Source: Nitrosomonadaceae bacterium
GTDB lineage: Bacteria; Pseudomonadota; Gammaproteobacteria; Burkholderiales; Nitrosomonadaceae
NCBI GenBank assembly: GCA_014190895.1
Contig: BJGV01000004.1
Span: 26,061 to 90,060, forward strand
Length of the DNA: 64,000 nt
Direction: 5' to 3'
The position numbers and the translations under genes were made by a program. Every line of letters starts with the position of its first letter. The stretch's first letter is position 1. A model generated the notes under the pieces. The model was not told where the DNA came from. It did no database searches and saw only the letters and a program-made list of their open reading frames with translations. Below, in pieces: positions 1 through 7,878 of the stretch.

Positions 1-285
1 GCACACCTCCCCGGGATGATCGCCGCCAAAACTACCCTGCCGGTGCTGGGTGTACCGGTTACTTCCAAGCAATTGCAAAGCCTCGATTCTCTTCTTTCCA
101 TCGTGCAGATGCCCAAAGGTATTCCCGTCGCCACTTTCGCTATCGGCGAGGCGGGGGCGGCAAACGCCGGTTTGTTTGCTATTGCCCTGCTCGCGCTCTC
201 CGATCCGACGATGGCCGAGCAGCTTGAGGCCTTTCGCAAAATGCAGGCAGAAAAGGTCAAGGCGATGACGCTTCCAAAATTATGA
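1..285 (+). CDS. purE: N5-carboxyaminoimidazole ribonucleotide mutase PurE, C-terminal part (cut by window edge)
   Basis: PurE converts N5-CAIR to CAIR in de novo purine synthesis in the cytoplasm, using the product of PurK. The frame is open from base 1 ([20 protein letters not shown]), so the listed ATG at 16 is internal and the true start lies outside the window. The family motifs [20 protein letters not shown] and the GAANAGLFA stretch are all present, and the C-terminus [11 protein letters not shown] is normal. It overlaps purK by 4 bases (ATGA), which implies translational coupling. It is much more GC-rich than everything after ~1450, and a second, AT-rich copy of its last 32 codons sits at 1741-1839. 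I infer this copy was acquired or recombined in. Confidence 0.95.
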   Translation, partial: AHLPGMIAAKTTLPVLGVPVTSKQLQSLDSLLSIVQMPKGIPVATFAIGEAGAANAGLFAIALLALSDPTMAEQLEAFRKMQAEKVKAMTLPKL

Positions 286-1451
286 GCATCATGCCAGGAG
301 CGATGCTAGGCCTCCTGGGCGGCGGCCAGCTGGGGCGCATGTTCACCATGGCGGCGCAAAGCATGGGCTACCGCATCACTGTGCTGGATCCGGCTAATAA
401 CAGCCCCGCAGGCAACGTGGCCGACCGGCATTTGCGAGCCGATTACCTTGATAGCTACGCTTTACGTGAGCTGGCCTCCACCTGCACTGGTATTACCACC
501 GAATTCGAAAACGTGCCGGCGGAGTCGCTTAAAATTCTGACTGAACATTGTGTCGTCAGCCCCCCTGCGGGCAGCGTGGCCATCACCCAGGATCGCATTC
601 TGGAGAAAAAGTTTCTAGTGGCCAATGGTTTTGCGGTTACACCGTTTGCAGTGGTCCAGAACTCCAGTGAAATGCTGTCGCAAACGCATCCGGAGCTGTT
701 TCCAGGCATTCTCAAAGTAAGCCGCCTCGGTTACGACGGCAAGGGTCAGGCGCGGATCGACAACGCGGCGAAACTTGATGCGGCATTCGCCGACATGAAG
801 CGGGAGCCATGCGTACTGGAACAATTGCTGCTGCTGGATAACGAAGTTTCGGTCGTGGTGGCGCGTGGATTTGATGGTGAGGTAGTTGCATTCCTAGCAG
901 CGGAAAACCATCATCGCCACGGCATTCTTGATGTCAGCATCGTCCCCGCCAGAGTATCCCCGGCGATTGTCCGGGATGCATGCGACACCGCGATCCGAGT
1001 TGCCGAGAAGCTCGACTACCACGGCGTATTATGCGTGGAATTTTTTGTACTGGCCGATGGCCGCCTGTTGGTAAACGAGATCGCGCCACGCCCGCATAAC
1101 AGTGGTCATTACACGCTGGATGCGTGCGTTACTTCCCAGTTCGAACAACAAGTGCGAGTACTCTGTGGCCTGCCGCTGGGTGCCACCGCAATGCAGGGAG
1201 CGGCGGTGATGGTAAATTTGCTGGGCGATTTGTGGCGGCGGGGAGAACCGAAATGGAAAGAGGTGTTGCGGCATCCCCATGTCAAACTGCACTTATACGG
1301 CAAGCTCGATGCCCGGCCTGGAAGAAAAATGGGTCACTACACCGTGCTCGCCGGAACCACTGAAGCTGCGTTGCGGCTGGCGCTGGAAATCAAGCTGTCG
1401 CTAGCAGCTTGTCGGACTTCTCGCATTAAAAAACCACTAAAAATCTCCTGA
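282..1451 (+). CDS. purK: N5-carboxyaminoimidazole ribonucleotide synthase PurK
   Basis: ATP-grasp enzyme that carboxylates AIR with bicarbonate to N5-CAIR, the substrate of PurE. Visible landmarks are the N-terminal GGGQLGRM nucleotide-fold motif, the ATP-grasp core (about residues 100-275) with [10 protein letters not shown], and the metal/ATP segment [17 protein letters not shown]. At 389 residues it has normal length. The start overlaps the purE stop (ATGA); ATGs at 291 and 303 are alternatives. Base composition is GC-rich to about base 1410 and then turns AT-rich. The last dozen codons (ending RIKKPLKIS) do not look like a usual PurK tail, so the 3' end may have been rewritten at a recombination joint. 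Confidence 0.95.
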   Translation: MSIMPGAMLGLLGGGQLGRMFTMAAQSMGYRITVLDPANNSPAGNVADRHLRADYLDSYALRELASTCTGITTEFENVPAESLKILTEHCVVSPPAGSVAITQDRILEKKFLVANGFAVTPFAVVQNSSEMLSQTHPELFPGILKVSRLGYDGKGQARIDNAAKLDAAFADMKREPCVLEQLLLLDNEVSVVVARGFDGEVVAFLAAENHHRHGILDVSIVPARVSPAIVRDACDTAIRVAEKLDYHGVLCVEFFVLADGRLLVNEIAPRPHNSGHYTLDACVTSQFEQQVRVLCGLPLGATAMQGAAVMVNLLGDLWRRGEPKWKEVLRHPHVKLHLYGKLDARPGRKMGHYTVLAGTTEAALRLALEIKLSLAACRTSRIKKPLKIS

Positions 1452-1530
1452 ATTAGCATTGTTAATATGATATAACTCGCGTTAAATCATACTGTTAAGC
1501 TACTTTCGACATGAGCTGATTCAAGCCGAT

Positions 1531-1706
1531 CAAACGCGACATGAACTGCCTGTTCCCGCCTTTAACCCAGAGAGAATGCTAAAAGGATTATCTTTGAATA
1601 CATTGAAGTGTTTTATAATCGCATTCGGCGACATGCAAGAATTGGCAATCAAATGCCTACTGACTTCGCCAATATGTATTACATTAACAATCAAATTGTT
1701 GCATAA
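1531..1706 (+). pseudogene. Remnant of an IS3-family transposase (OrfB C-terminus)
   Basis: From 1584 one frame reads RIIFEYIEVFYNRIRRHAR, then IGNQMPTDFANMYY, ending at TAA 1704-1706. This is the characteristic C-terminus of IS3-family OrfB integrases (FEYIEVFYNRxRRH). Just upstream, in another frame (1531-1560), QTRHELPVPA resembles the xxHxLPVAPN segment in the middle of the same protein. An internal deletion and frame change therefore separate the two pieces. No start, catalytic DDE core or complete terminal repeats can be seen, so the element is dead. It sits in the joint between the GC-rich purEK block and the AT-rich chromosome. Confidence 0.8.
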
Positions 1707-1740
1707 TTATGATGACTTGCCCGTCCACTAAATCGGGTCT

Positions 1741-1839
1741 AGCTCACTATCCGATCCAATCATAGCTCACCAACTTAAAATTTTCCGTGAACAACAAGTG
1801 GAAAAAGTTAAAGCGATGACTCTTCCTATACTTGGATAA
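1741..1839 (+). pseudogene. 3' remnant of a second (native) purE
   Basis: One frame reads SSLSDPIIAHQLKIFREQQVEK followed by [10 protein letters not shown] and TAA at 1837-1839. It aligns without gaps to the end of the purE at the left edge ([31 protein letters not shown]). The homology fades upstream of about 1741. Its base composition matches the AT-rich chromosome, unlike the intact purE. The stop lies 7 bases before the purC ATG, the spacing expected of an old purE-purC operon. I read it as the leftover of the original purE after replacement. Confidence 0.88.
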
Positions 1840-1846
1840 ACACAAC

Positions 1847-2740
1847 ATGAATTTATCTGAAACAACATTACTCGAGTCTAGTCTCACTAGCTTAGAATTC
1901 TTGCACCGTGGCAAGGTGCGTGATATTTACGCAATTGATCAGGATAAATTACTAATTATTCAGACTGACAGACTATCGGCATTTGATATGATTTTACCAA
2001 CACCAGTACCCGGCAAGGGCAGAATACTAACTGCTATGTCTAACTTCTGGTTCAATAAACTCAATCACATTATTCCTAATCACCTCACTGACCTATTACC
2101 CGAGTCGATGGTAACATCTGCAGAGCGGGATCAAGTGACCAAACGAGCATTTGTAGTAAAACGACTGAAACCGTTACCAATAGAAGCTATTGTGCGAGGC
2201 TATGTAGTTGGTTCTGGATGGAAAGATTATCAAAGAACCGGTATGATAGGCGGCATTAAACTCCCAGCTAAATTACAAGAAGCAGAAAAATTACCAGATG
2301 GAGCAATCTTCACACCTTCCACTAAGGCAGCCATGGGGGCTCATGATGAAAATATTACTTTTGCCGAAGCAGGGAAGCTCTTAGGATATGATTTAGCTTT
2401 ACAGATTCAAAATAAGGCTCTTGCTCTCTACACCGAAGCAGCCGATTATGCTGCAAAAAAAGGAATTATCATCGCCGATACTAAATTTGAATTTGGCCAA
2501 GATAATACGGGGAAACTCTATCTCATTGATGAAGTACTAACCCCTGACTCATCTCGTTTTTGGCCAATTGACCAGTATGTCTCTGGAAAAAATCCACCCA
2601 GTTATGATAAACAATTTGTGCGGGACTGGCTAGAAACTCAAGACTGGAACAAGCAAGCTCCCGCTCCAGCATTACCTCCGGATATCCTTGCTAAAACATC
2701 TGAAAAATATCAAGAGGCTTTAAAAAAATTGATAGGGTAA
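1847..2740 (+). CDS. purC: Phosphoribosylaminoimidazole-succinocarboxamide synthase PurC
   Basis: SAICAR synthetase joins aspartate to CAIR with ATP, the step after PurE. Family signatures are [12 protein letters not shown] (N-terminal ATP site), [32 protein letters not shown] and [27 protein letters not shown]. The protein has 297 residues in the longer, roughly 300-residue form. The ORF track begins at TTG 1832, but the first five codons overlap the purE remnant, so ATG 1847 (MNLSETTLL) is preferred, with a weak GGA about 10 bases upstream. Codon use is AT-rich like the rest of the window. It is convergent with the next gene. Confidence 0.96.
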   Translation: MNLSETTLLESSLTSLEFLHRGKVRDIYAIDQDKLLIIQTDRLSAFDMILPTPVPGKGRILTAMSNFWFNKLNHIIPNHLTDLLPESMVTSAERDQVTKRAFVVKRLKPLPIEAIVRGYVVGSGWKDYQRTGMIGGIKLPAKLQEAEKLPDGAIFTPSTKAAMGAHDENITFAEAGKLLGYDLALQIQNKALALYTEAADYAAKKGIIIADTKFEFGQDNTGKLYLIDEVLTPDSSRFWPIDQYVSGKNPPSYDKQFVRDWLETQDWNKQAPAPALPPDILAKTSEKYQEALKKLIG

Positions 2741-2751
2741 TAAACTTATTA

Positions 2752-3549
2752 CTATAAAATTCCAATTAACATCTTAGTTCCCAGTGAATAAAGTAACAAT
2801 ACAAAAATATTCTTAATCATTTTAGTCGGCATAATGTGTACAGTTCTTGCACCCAAAGATGCTGTCAATATACTGGCTATACCCATCCATCCGAGTGCCG
2901 GTAAATAAACATAACCAAGACTATATTCCGGTAGCGCTTGGGATTGAAGCATGCCATTAACAACGTAGCCAATTGTCCCTGCTAAGGCAATAGGAAGACC
3001 CATTGCAGCTGCAGTACCGATAGCATGCTGTAGTTTGACATTGCAAAGAGAGAGAAATGGAACGGTTAGCAGACCCCCGCCAATAGCAACTAGACTAGAA
3101 ATTCCCCCGATTAGATTACCGGCTATAAACATCTTTATCTTATGCGTAAAATTATAGTTTGATCCAGGGACTATCCCAAATAATAATTGAGTGGCAGCGC
3201 AATAGGTAAACACAATAAAAATAATACTAAGGAACTTAGTAGAAATAACTCCTGCCAGTGTTGCACCACTCAATGCACCAATAATAGTACCAGGTGTCAT
3301 ATTCTTTACTATCAACCAATTTACTGCGCCATGGGCATGATGGGTACGTAGACTGGCAATAGAACTAAAAAAAATTGCTGCCATGGAGGTACCGAGAGCC
3401 AGATGCAGAATGTGATCGGGCGGGAAATTCTGAGCACCGAAAATAAGAGTTAATATCGGCACCATAATGAGTCCGCCGCCAATACCCAACAAGCCAGCAA
3501 AGAAGCCAACAATAGAACCTAGAAATAAATAACCTAACCACCATTCCAT
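2752..3549 (-). CDS. TSUP / TauE-SafE family membrane permease
   Basis: A 265-residue integral membrane protein with about eight hydrophobic helices. The family hallmark is two half-repeats with Gly-rich starts: GFFAGLLGIGGGLIMVPIL near residue 15 and GGISSLVAIGGGLLTVPFL near 150. TSUP proteins (PF01925) transport sulfite, sulfoacetate or other organosulfur anions across the inner membrane; the substrate here cannot be told from sequence. It lies at the end of the zapB-zapA-EVE minus-strand cluster, an order common in betaproteobacteria from memory. It is convergent with purC, with only 11 bases between the stops. Confidence 0.88.
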   Translation of the reverse strand: MEWWLGYLFLGSIVGFFAGLLGIGGGLIMVPILTLIFGAQNFPPDHILHLALGTSMAAIFFSSIASLRTHHAHGAVNWLIVKNMTPGTIIGALSGATLAGVISTKFLSIIFIVFTYCAATQLLFGIVPGSNYNFTHKIKMFIAGNLIGGISSLVAIGGGLLTVPFLSLCNVKLQHAIGTAAAMGLPIALAGTIGYVVNGMLQSQALPEYSLGYVYLPALGWMGIASILTASLGARTVHIMPTKMIKNIFVLLLYSLGTKMLIGIL

Positions 3550-3637
3550 GCTGTGTTTTACTTACTAAGATTAATATTAGTGCTGGTATTTATTACGCTG
3601 ACTAAATTAAAAAAATTGATCAGTTGCGAATAAATTG

Positions 3638-4093
3638 CTATAAAATTTCTAGGATGAATTTCCATTCAGTTGGATCTAACGGCGTGATAGATAAACGATT
3701 GCCTACTTGAAGAATGCGCATATTAATTAGATCCGGATATCCACGCAGCTCTTTGATGCCGATCTCACGAGTTTTTTTAACAAACCTTACATCTACGTTA
3801 AACCAGCGTGGGTTTATCGTTGTAGCTTTTGGGTCAAAATATTTACTACTAGAATCGAATTGAGTGCTGTCAGGATATGCGAGCTTACATACTTCTACAA
3901 TCCCAGCGATACCTGGTTTCTTGCAACTTGAATGATAAAAAAATATCTGATCGCCAACTCGCATTTGATCGCGCATAAAATTACGTGCCTGATAATTACG
4001 TATTCCGTACCATGCAATAGTCTGTTGTGACATCATTGCTAGACTGTCAATACTCACATCCGATGGCTCAGATTTTATCAACCAATAACGCAT
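3638..4093 (-). CDS. EVE domain protein
   Basis: A 151-residue single-domain protein. MRYWLIKSEPSDVSIDSL, WYGIRNYQARNFMRDQMRVGDQIFFYHSS and GIAGIVEV are typical of the EVE domain (PF01878, PUA-like fold, the Thyn1 group). EVE domains bind modified bases in DNA or RNA. The stand-alone bacterial form near zapA is widespread and its exact target is not established. It is read before the TSUP gene and is probably cotranscribed with it (88-base gap). The AAGAAG-like sequence shortly before the ATG may serve as ribosome binding site. Confidence 0.9.
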   Translation of the reverse strand: MRYWLIKSEPSDVSIDSLAMMSQQTIAWYGIRNYQARNFMRDQMRVGDQIFFYHSSCKKPGIAGIVEVCKLAYPDSTQFDSSSKYFDPKATTINPRWFNVDVRFVKKTREIGIKELRGYPDLINMRILQVGNRLSITPLDPTEWKFILEIL

Positions 4094-4236
4094 ATCAGGT
4101 TCTTCTTACACAGAAAAATTAAATACATTTATTTGCTTACAACACAAAAATTTATTGACCTCAATATTTCTTGAGCATTTCATATTACAAATAATATCGA
4201 AGAGAAGATATTGAGATCCCAATAATGTTAAGAAAC

Positions 4237-4638
4237 TCATATGCACTCACCTCTGGTATCTTGACTAAAAATATTAATCCATCTAGCGTCACGATGTTCC
4301 CAAATTGAGGTAATGTGGTAAAAACAATGGCTTCTATTGTGCTGATTACCAATGGGAATCATAATAGCTGAGTAAGTCAAACTCACAATCTTTTCACCAA
4401 GACAGAGCAACCGAGGATTTTTTATCTGGTACTCAGAAATTATAGGGCCATTCAAAAGTTTACTAACATGCTCCTCTTTGGTGCTGAAACCAGTTTCATA
4501 AACACCTAAAAAATCATCCGAGAGGAGACGTGCATCGGCTTCACTATCACCATTCTTTAAAGCTTCCCAGACTTCTCGCTCTAACTCAACAAAAAAATTT
4601 AAGTTATTCTTTAAATCAGTGCTTACGATATTTAACAT
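4237..4638 (-). CDS. SnoaL/NTF2-like (DUF4440-type) small protein
   Basis: A 133-residue soluble protein of the cone-shaped NTF2-like fold by pattern. An N-terminal helix (ELEREVWEALKNGDSEADARLLSDDFLGVY) is followed by alternating strands, ending in SIWEHRDARWINIFSQDT, the usual last strand of DUF4440/SnoaL proteins. No catalytic role can be assigned. It lies between zapA and the EVE gene, where many relatives carry the 6S RNA gene and 5-formyltetrahydrofolate cyclo-ligase; neither can be seen here. The family call is from pattern only. Confidence 0.65.
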   Translation of the reverse strand: MLNIVSTDLKNNLNFFVELEREVWEALKNGDSEADARLLSDDFLGVYETGFSTKEEHVSKLLNGPIISEYQIKNPRLLCLGEKIVSLTYSAIMIPIGNQHNRSHCFYHITSIWEHRDARWINIFSQDTRGECI

Positions 4639-4771
4639 TTATCGGCAGACCTTCAGAAAGTAAACCAGCAAATGACATCATTTTTTAATACCCCTTGCGG
4701 CATAATATATTTCTAAAGCGGTTAATTTATTAATTATATATGCGATTTTTACACCACAGATCGACTAGGCT

Positions 4772-5080
4772 TTAGAATAACTTTTCCTGTTCCGGTATTA
4801 CTGCATCAAGTGTCGCTTGCATACGATTAATCCGGTGCTTAAATTCTCTAATATCAATCCCTCCCCTAACTTTCACGGCCAGAAGTTCCTGAGTGATATT
4901 TAGCGCCGCTACAATAGCAATGCGCTCAAGACCCATAACTTTTCCATTATTCTTAATTTCACACATTTTCTGATCGAGATAAGCTGCAGACTGCAATAAT
5001 TCTTCGCGTTCTTCTGGGGAACAAGTGAAATGAAATTCACGGCCCATAATCGCAATGTCTACAGTTTTGCTAATGCTCAT
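4772..5080 (-). CDS. zapA: Cell division protein ZapA
   Basis: A 102-residue FtsZ-ring-associated protein that bundles FtsZ filaments at midcell. The N-terminal domain reads KTVDIAIMGREFHFTCSPEEREELLQSAAYLDQKM, followed by the conserved GKVMGLERIAIVAALNITQELL and a C-terminal coiled coil. Length and motifs match the family. The start codon overlaps the end of the upstream ZapB-like gene by four bases, so the two are translationally coupled. Confidence 0.95.
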   Translation of the reverse strand: MSISKTVDIAIMGREFHFTCSPEEREELLQSAAYLDQKMCEIKNNGKVMGLERIAIVAALNITQELLAVKVRGGIDIREFKHRINRMQATLDAVIPEQEKLF

Positions 5081-5277
5081 GTTTCATTCCTTGGAATTTC
5101 TGTCAGGAGGATTTCTAAACGATTAATGGCAGCATCCATTTTTCCTGATAAACGTGTATTTTCGCTAATGACAACGGCCAATTGTTGACGCAGTTGAATA
5201 TTTTCAGATTGCTGGCATTGACACAATTTTACAAATTGAGTAATTTTTTCTTCTAAAGATTTCAGTTCTGTCTCCAT
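5077..5277 (-). CDS. ZapB-like / TIGR02449 small coiled-coil protein
   Basis: A 66-residue, almost entirely helical protein with heptad-like spacing (LKSLEEKITQFVKLCQCQQSENIQLRQQLAVVISENTRL). It resembles the short coiled-coil proteins encoded just upstream of zapA in beta- and gammaproteobacteria (TIGR02449), thought to act with ZapA at the division ring. The overlap with zapA supports a joint role. The first gene of the minus-strand cluster, it is divergent from the cobalamin-riboswitch transcript. Confidence 0.8.
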   Translation of the reverse strand: METELKSLEEKITQFVKLCQCQQSENIQLRQQLAVVISENTRLSGKMDAAINRLEILLTEIPRNET

Positions 5278-5361
5278 CGATTCACTATAATTTGAAAATC
5301 CCTATTAGGTCAACTGATAATAAAATATCCTTGCTATATACGATGAATTTGGATATTCTCC

Positions 5362-5545
5362 TATCGTATTTGAGGTGCTGTGATTGCTTGTTGCAATCAA
5401 GTTAAACGGGAACTAGGTGTATATACCTAGGCTGCCCCCGCAACGGTGAGTAAGTGTGGACATGTCTGTTTGTACCACTGTGAATTCTCCAATTCATGGG
5501 AAGGTGGTATGTCAAATCTTACGAGCCCGGATACCGGCCTTAAAT
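5362..5545 (+). promoter_or_regulatory. Cobalamin (adenosylcobalamin) riboswitch aptamer
   Basis: The conserved blocks occur in order: GAGGTGCTG near 5371, the B12 box core GCTGCCCCCGCAACGGT at 5431-5447, ACCACTG near 5474, GGGAAGGTGG near 5498, and GAGCCCGGATACCGGCC at 5523-5539. This is a textbook class-I cobalamin aptamer. It precedes a TonB-dependent receptor ORF, so ligand binding should repress B12/corrinoid uptake. A downstream AGGCCGG (5573-5579) is the perfect complement of CCGGCCT (5534-5540) at the aptamer end and may form the switching helix. Confidence 0.96.
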
Positions 5546-5683
5546 CTAGACGGAAATATCACGTGGGGTGATAGGCCGGATGATGATTTATGGACGCAAT
5601 ATATCCAATTTCTCTCTAAGCTTTTCCCTTGATAATTCCATTATATCGATAAGTAGCAACACATCACCTCAAGAAAAATTTAA

Positions 5684-7753
5684 ATGCAGTCTTTTCGTCA
5701 GATTGTCTGCTCGCTTCTGATTATTTTTTTCACCCCCATCTACTTATGGGCAGATGATTCTTCTAATAATCAACTTAGCGAAGTTACTGTTACTGCAACG
5801 CGTTTTGAGCGACGCATCCAAACGCTCCCGATGAGCATCTCTGTCATTAACAGTCAGCATATAAAAGATAGTGCTGCGACAACTCTACCAGAACTTTTAC
5901 AACAACTAGCTGGAGTGCATACCCGTAATATAGATGGTAGCCCAGACTCACAAATAGATTTGCGTGGATTTGGTATGACTGGCAATCAAAATACATTAGT
6001 ACTACTTGATGGTCAGCGTATAAATGAAATGGAGATGGTTGGTATTCGTTGGTCAACTATTCCGCTAAGTTCAATTAAACGCATTGAGGTGCTACGTGGA
6101 GAAGGTGCGGTAACTTATGGTAGTGGTGCAACGGGGGGTGTAATTAATATTATCACGCATGCTGCCGTCCCTAATAAGGTGTCTAGTAATGCTGGGTTCT
6201 CTTATGGAAGCTATAGAGGGACTGAATTTAACGGCGCACTAAATGCTGCTGGTGAGAATTTTGGATTGGCATTAATTGCCAGCACACTTGAAACGGATAA
6301 TTACCGAGTTCACAATGCATTAAATCAAAGAAATCTACAAGGTGATCTGCGCTATAAGTTTTCTAATGGTAGTGCAATGTTAAAATTTGGTTTAGATGAT
6401 CAGACATTAGAGTTACCAAGTAATCGAACCGCAACACAGCTAATAAATGATCGCAGAGGGAGTTCAACACCGCGAGATTTCAGTACACGAGAAGGGGCTT
6501 ATGTCACTCTCAGAGGGGAGTATAGTAATAATTTTGCAGACTTTGCTGCTGATTTATCTTTTCGTAAAAATCATCGTACGGCACTTTTTGATGACTATTC
6601 TATAGATTACTATGACGCAAAATCATTCATCAACACATCTTCTGACACGTGGCTATTTAATCCTCGTATTAAATTTCCACTCAAAATTCTGAACGTAGAT
6701 CATGAACTAGTATTAGGGGCTAATCTTGAATGGTGGAACTATCATTCAAAACGCTTTACTGGATCGGAAACAATTCCGGGAGCAGAGTCTGCCGATACTC
6801 TGCAAGCTAATATATTATCAGGACAACAAAATCAAGCACTTTACTTACAACACACTGTCACCCTGCCTTCAAATACGATTATTACCTCAGGAGGTCGAAT
6901 ACAGTCAGCACAAAGCAAAGCTGATGATCACTCTAATTCGGAAACTTATGCCAGAGATCGACAAAAACGCACCTTGTATGCTTATGACGCAGGAGTGCGT
7001 CAGCCTTTTGGATCCAATCTCTCACTATATAGCAGGTATGCTCATAGTTTTAGGTTGGCTACAGTGGATGAAATTTATAATCAATACGGTGGCCAGGGAT
7101 ATGATTCTATAATTCAATTGCTTGAACCACAGACTGCTGATACAGGGGAGCTTGGAATAGAGTATAGAAAGAATACGTTGCGCGTGCGAACATCATTCTA
7201 TCGAACTAGCCTTAACAATGAAATTAGTTATATGAACATTAATCAAGGGGCTGGGTTTTTCTCTGCCAACACGAATCTTCCTCCCACTCGACGTCAAGGC
7301 GTTGAATTTGAGAGCTCTTGGTCACCTATCGAAAAACTTGATCTATTTAGTAACTATACTTATACCGACGCACGTTTTCGCGAAGGACTCTTCGGTGGCG
7401 TGGATGTTTCTAATAAAATAATCCCAATGGTGCCACAACACAAAATTTCGGCGGGTGGTGTATTTCGATTGACAACAAAAACACGTTTCTCAGTAGCCAT
7501 GAATTACGTAGGGAAGCAAATATACGATAATGATCAGGCAAATAGCTTCTCTCGCCGTATGCCAGATTACACCACGGTGGATCTTAAACTTGCTCACCAG
7601 ATCACCAATCTGACACTAAGTTTCTCGGCAAACAATCTATTCGATGAAAAATATTATTCGTATGGAATCCGTAATGGCTCAGGAACATCATTTTCTGCGC
7701 TACCGGCACGCGGACGCAATTTTTGGTTCACTATCAAATATCAACTCAATTAA
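5684..7753 (+). CDS. TonB-dependent outer-membrane receptor, probably for cobalamin (BtuB-like)
   Basis: A 689-residue outer-membrane beta-barrel transporter. It has a signal peptide (MQSFRQ...FFTPIYLWA), a TonB box region (LSEVTVTATR), a plug domain (about 35-160, with RGEGAVTYGSGATGGVINIIT) and a 22-strand barrel ending in the expected aromatic pattern (RNFWFTIKYQLN). TonB and the proton motive force would drive import into the periplasm. The cobalamin riboswitch in the leader makes corrinoid the likely substrate, so BtuB is the best guess. I leave the symbol empty because no btuCDF gene is visible nearby. Confidence 0.92.
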   Translation: MQSFRQIVCSLLIIFFTPIYLWADDSSNNQLSEVTVTATRFERRIQTLPMSISVINSQHIKDSAATTLPELLQQLAGVHTRNIDGSPDSQIDLRGFGMTGNQNTLVLLDGQRINEMEMVGIRWSTIPLSSIKRIEVLRGEGAVTYGSGATGGVINIITHAAVPNKVSSNAGFSYGSYRGTEFNGALNAAGENFGLALIASTLETDNYRVHNALNQRNLQGDLRYKFSNGSAMLKFGLDDQTLELPSNRTATQLINDRRGSSTPRDFSTREGAYVTLRGEYSNNFADFAADLSFRKNHRTALFDDYSIDYYDAKSFINTSSDTWLFNPRIKFPLKILNVDHELVLGANLEWWNYHSKRFTGSETIPGAESADTLQANILSGQQNQALYLQHTVTLPSNTIITSGGRIQSAQSKADDHSNSETYARDRQKRTLYAYDAGVRQPFGSNLSLYSRYAHSFRLATVDEIYNQYGGQGYDSIIQLLEPQTADTGELGIEYRKNTLRVRTSFYRTSLNNEISYMNINQGAGFFSANTNLPPTRRQGVEFESSWSPIEKLDLFSNYTYTDARFREGLFGGVDVSNKIIPMVPQHKISAGGVFRLTTKTRFSVAMNYVGKQIYDNDQANSFSRRMPDYTTVDLKLAHQITNLTLSFSANNLFDEKYYSYGIRNGSGTSFSALPARGRNFWFTIKYQLN

Positions 7754-7878
7754 GGTTATGTAGCAATTTTGACAGTCATTTGTCTGCTTTAAGAAAATAA
7801 AAAATTAACATTATTCCGTCAAAATTATTTATGGCATTACTTTTTCTTGTTCTCTTCAAACTCTGATATTGTATATTC

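Noticed and set aside
1832-1846. TTG 1832 as purC start
   Set aside because: These codons overlap the purE remnant in another frame, and ATG 1847 begins the normal PurC N-terminus.
4640-4771. Possible 6S RNA (ssrS) on the minus strand after zapA
   Set aside because: The position is right and CTGTGGTGT vaguely recalls the 6S 5' end, but the gap is only about 130 bases and I could not find a complementary 3' closing strand.
6726-7112. 128-residue plus-strand ORF inside the TonB receptor
   Set aside because: It is a frame-shifted shadow of the receptor gene with no family motif and no ribosome site.
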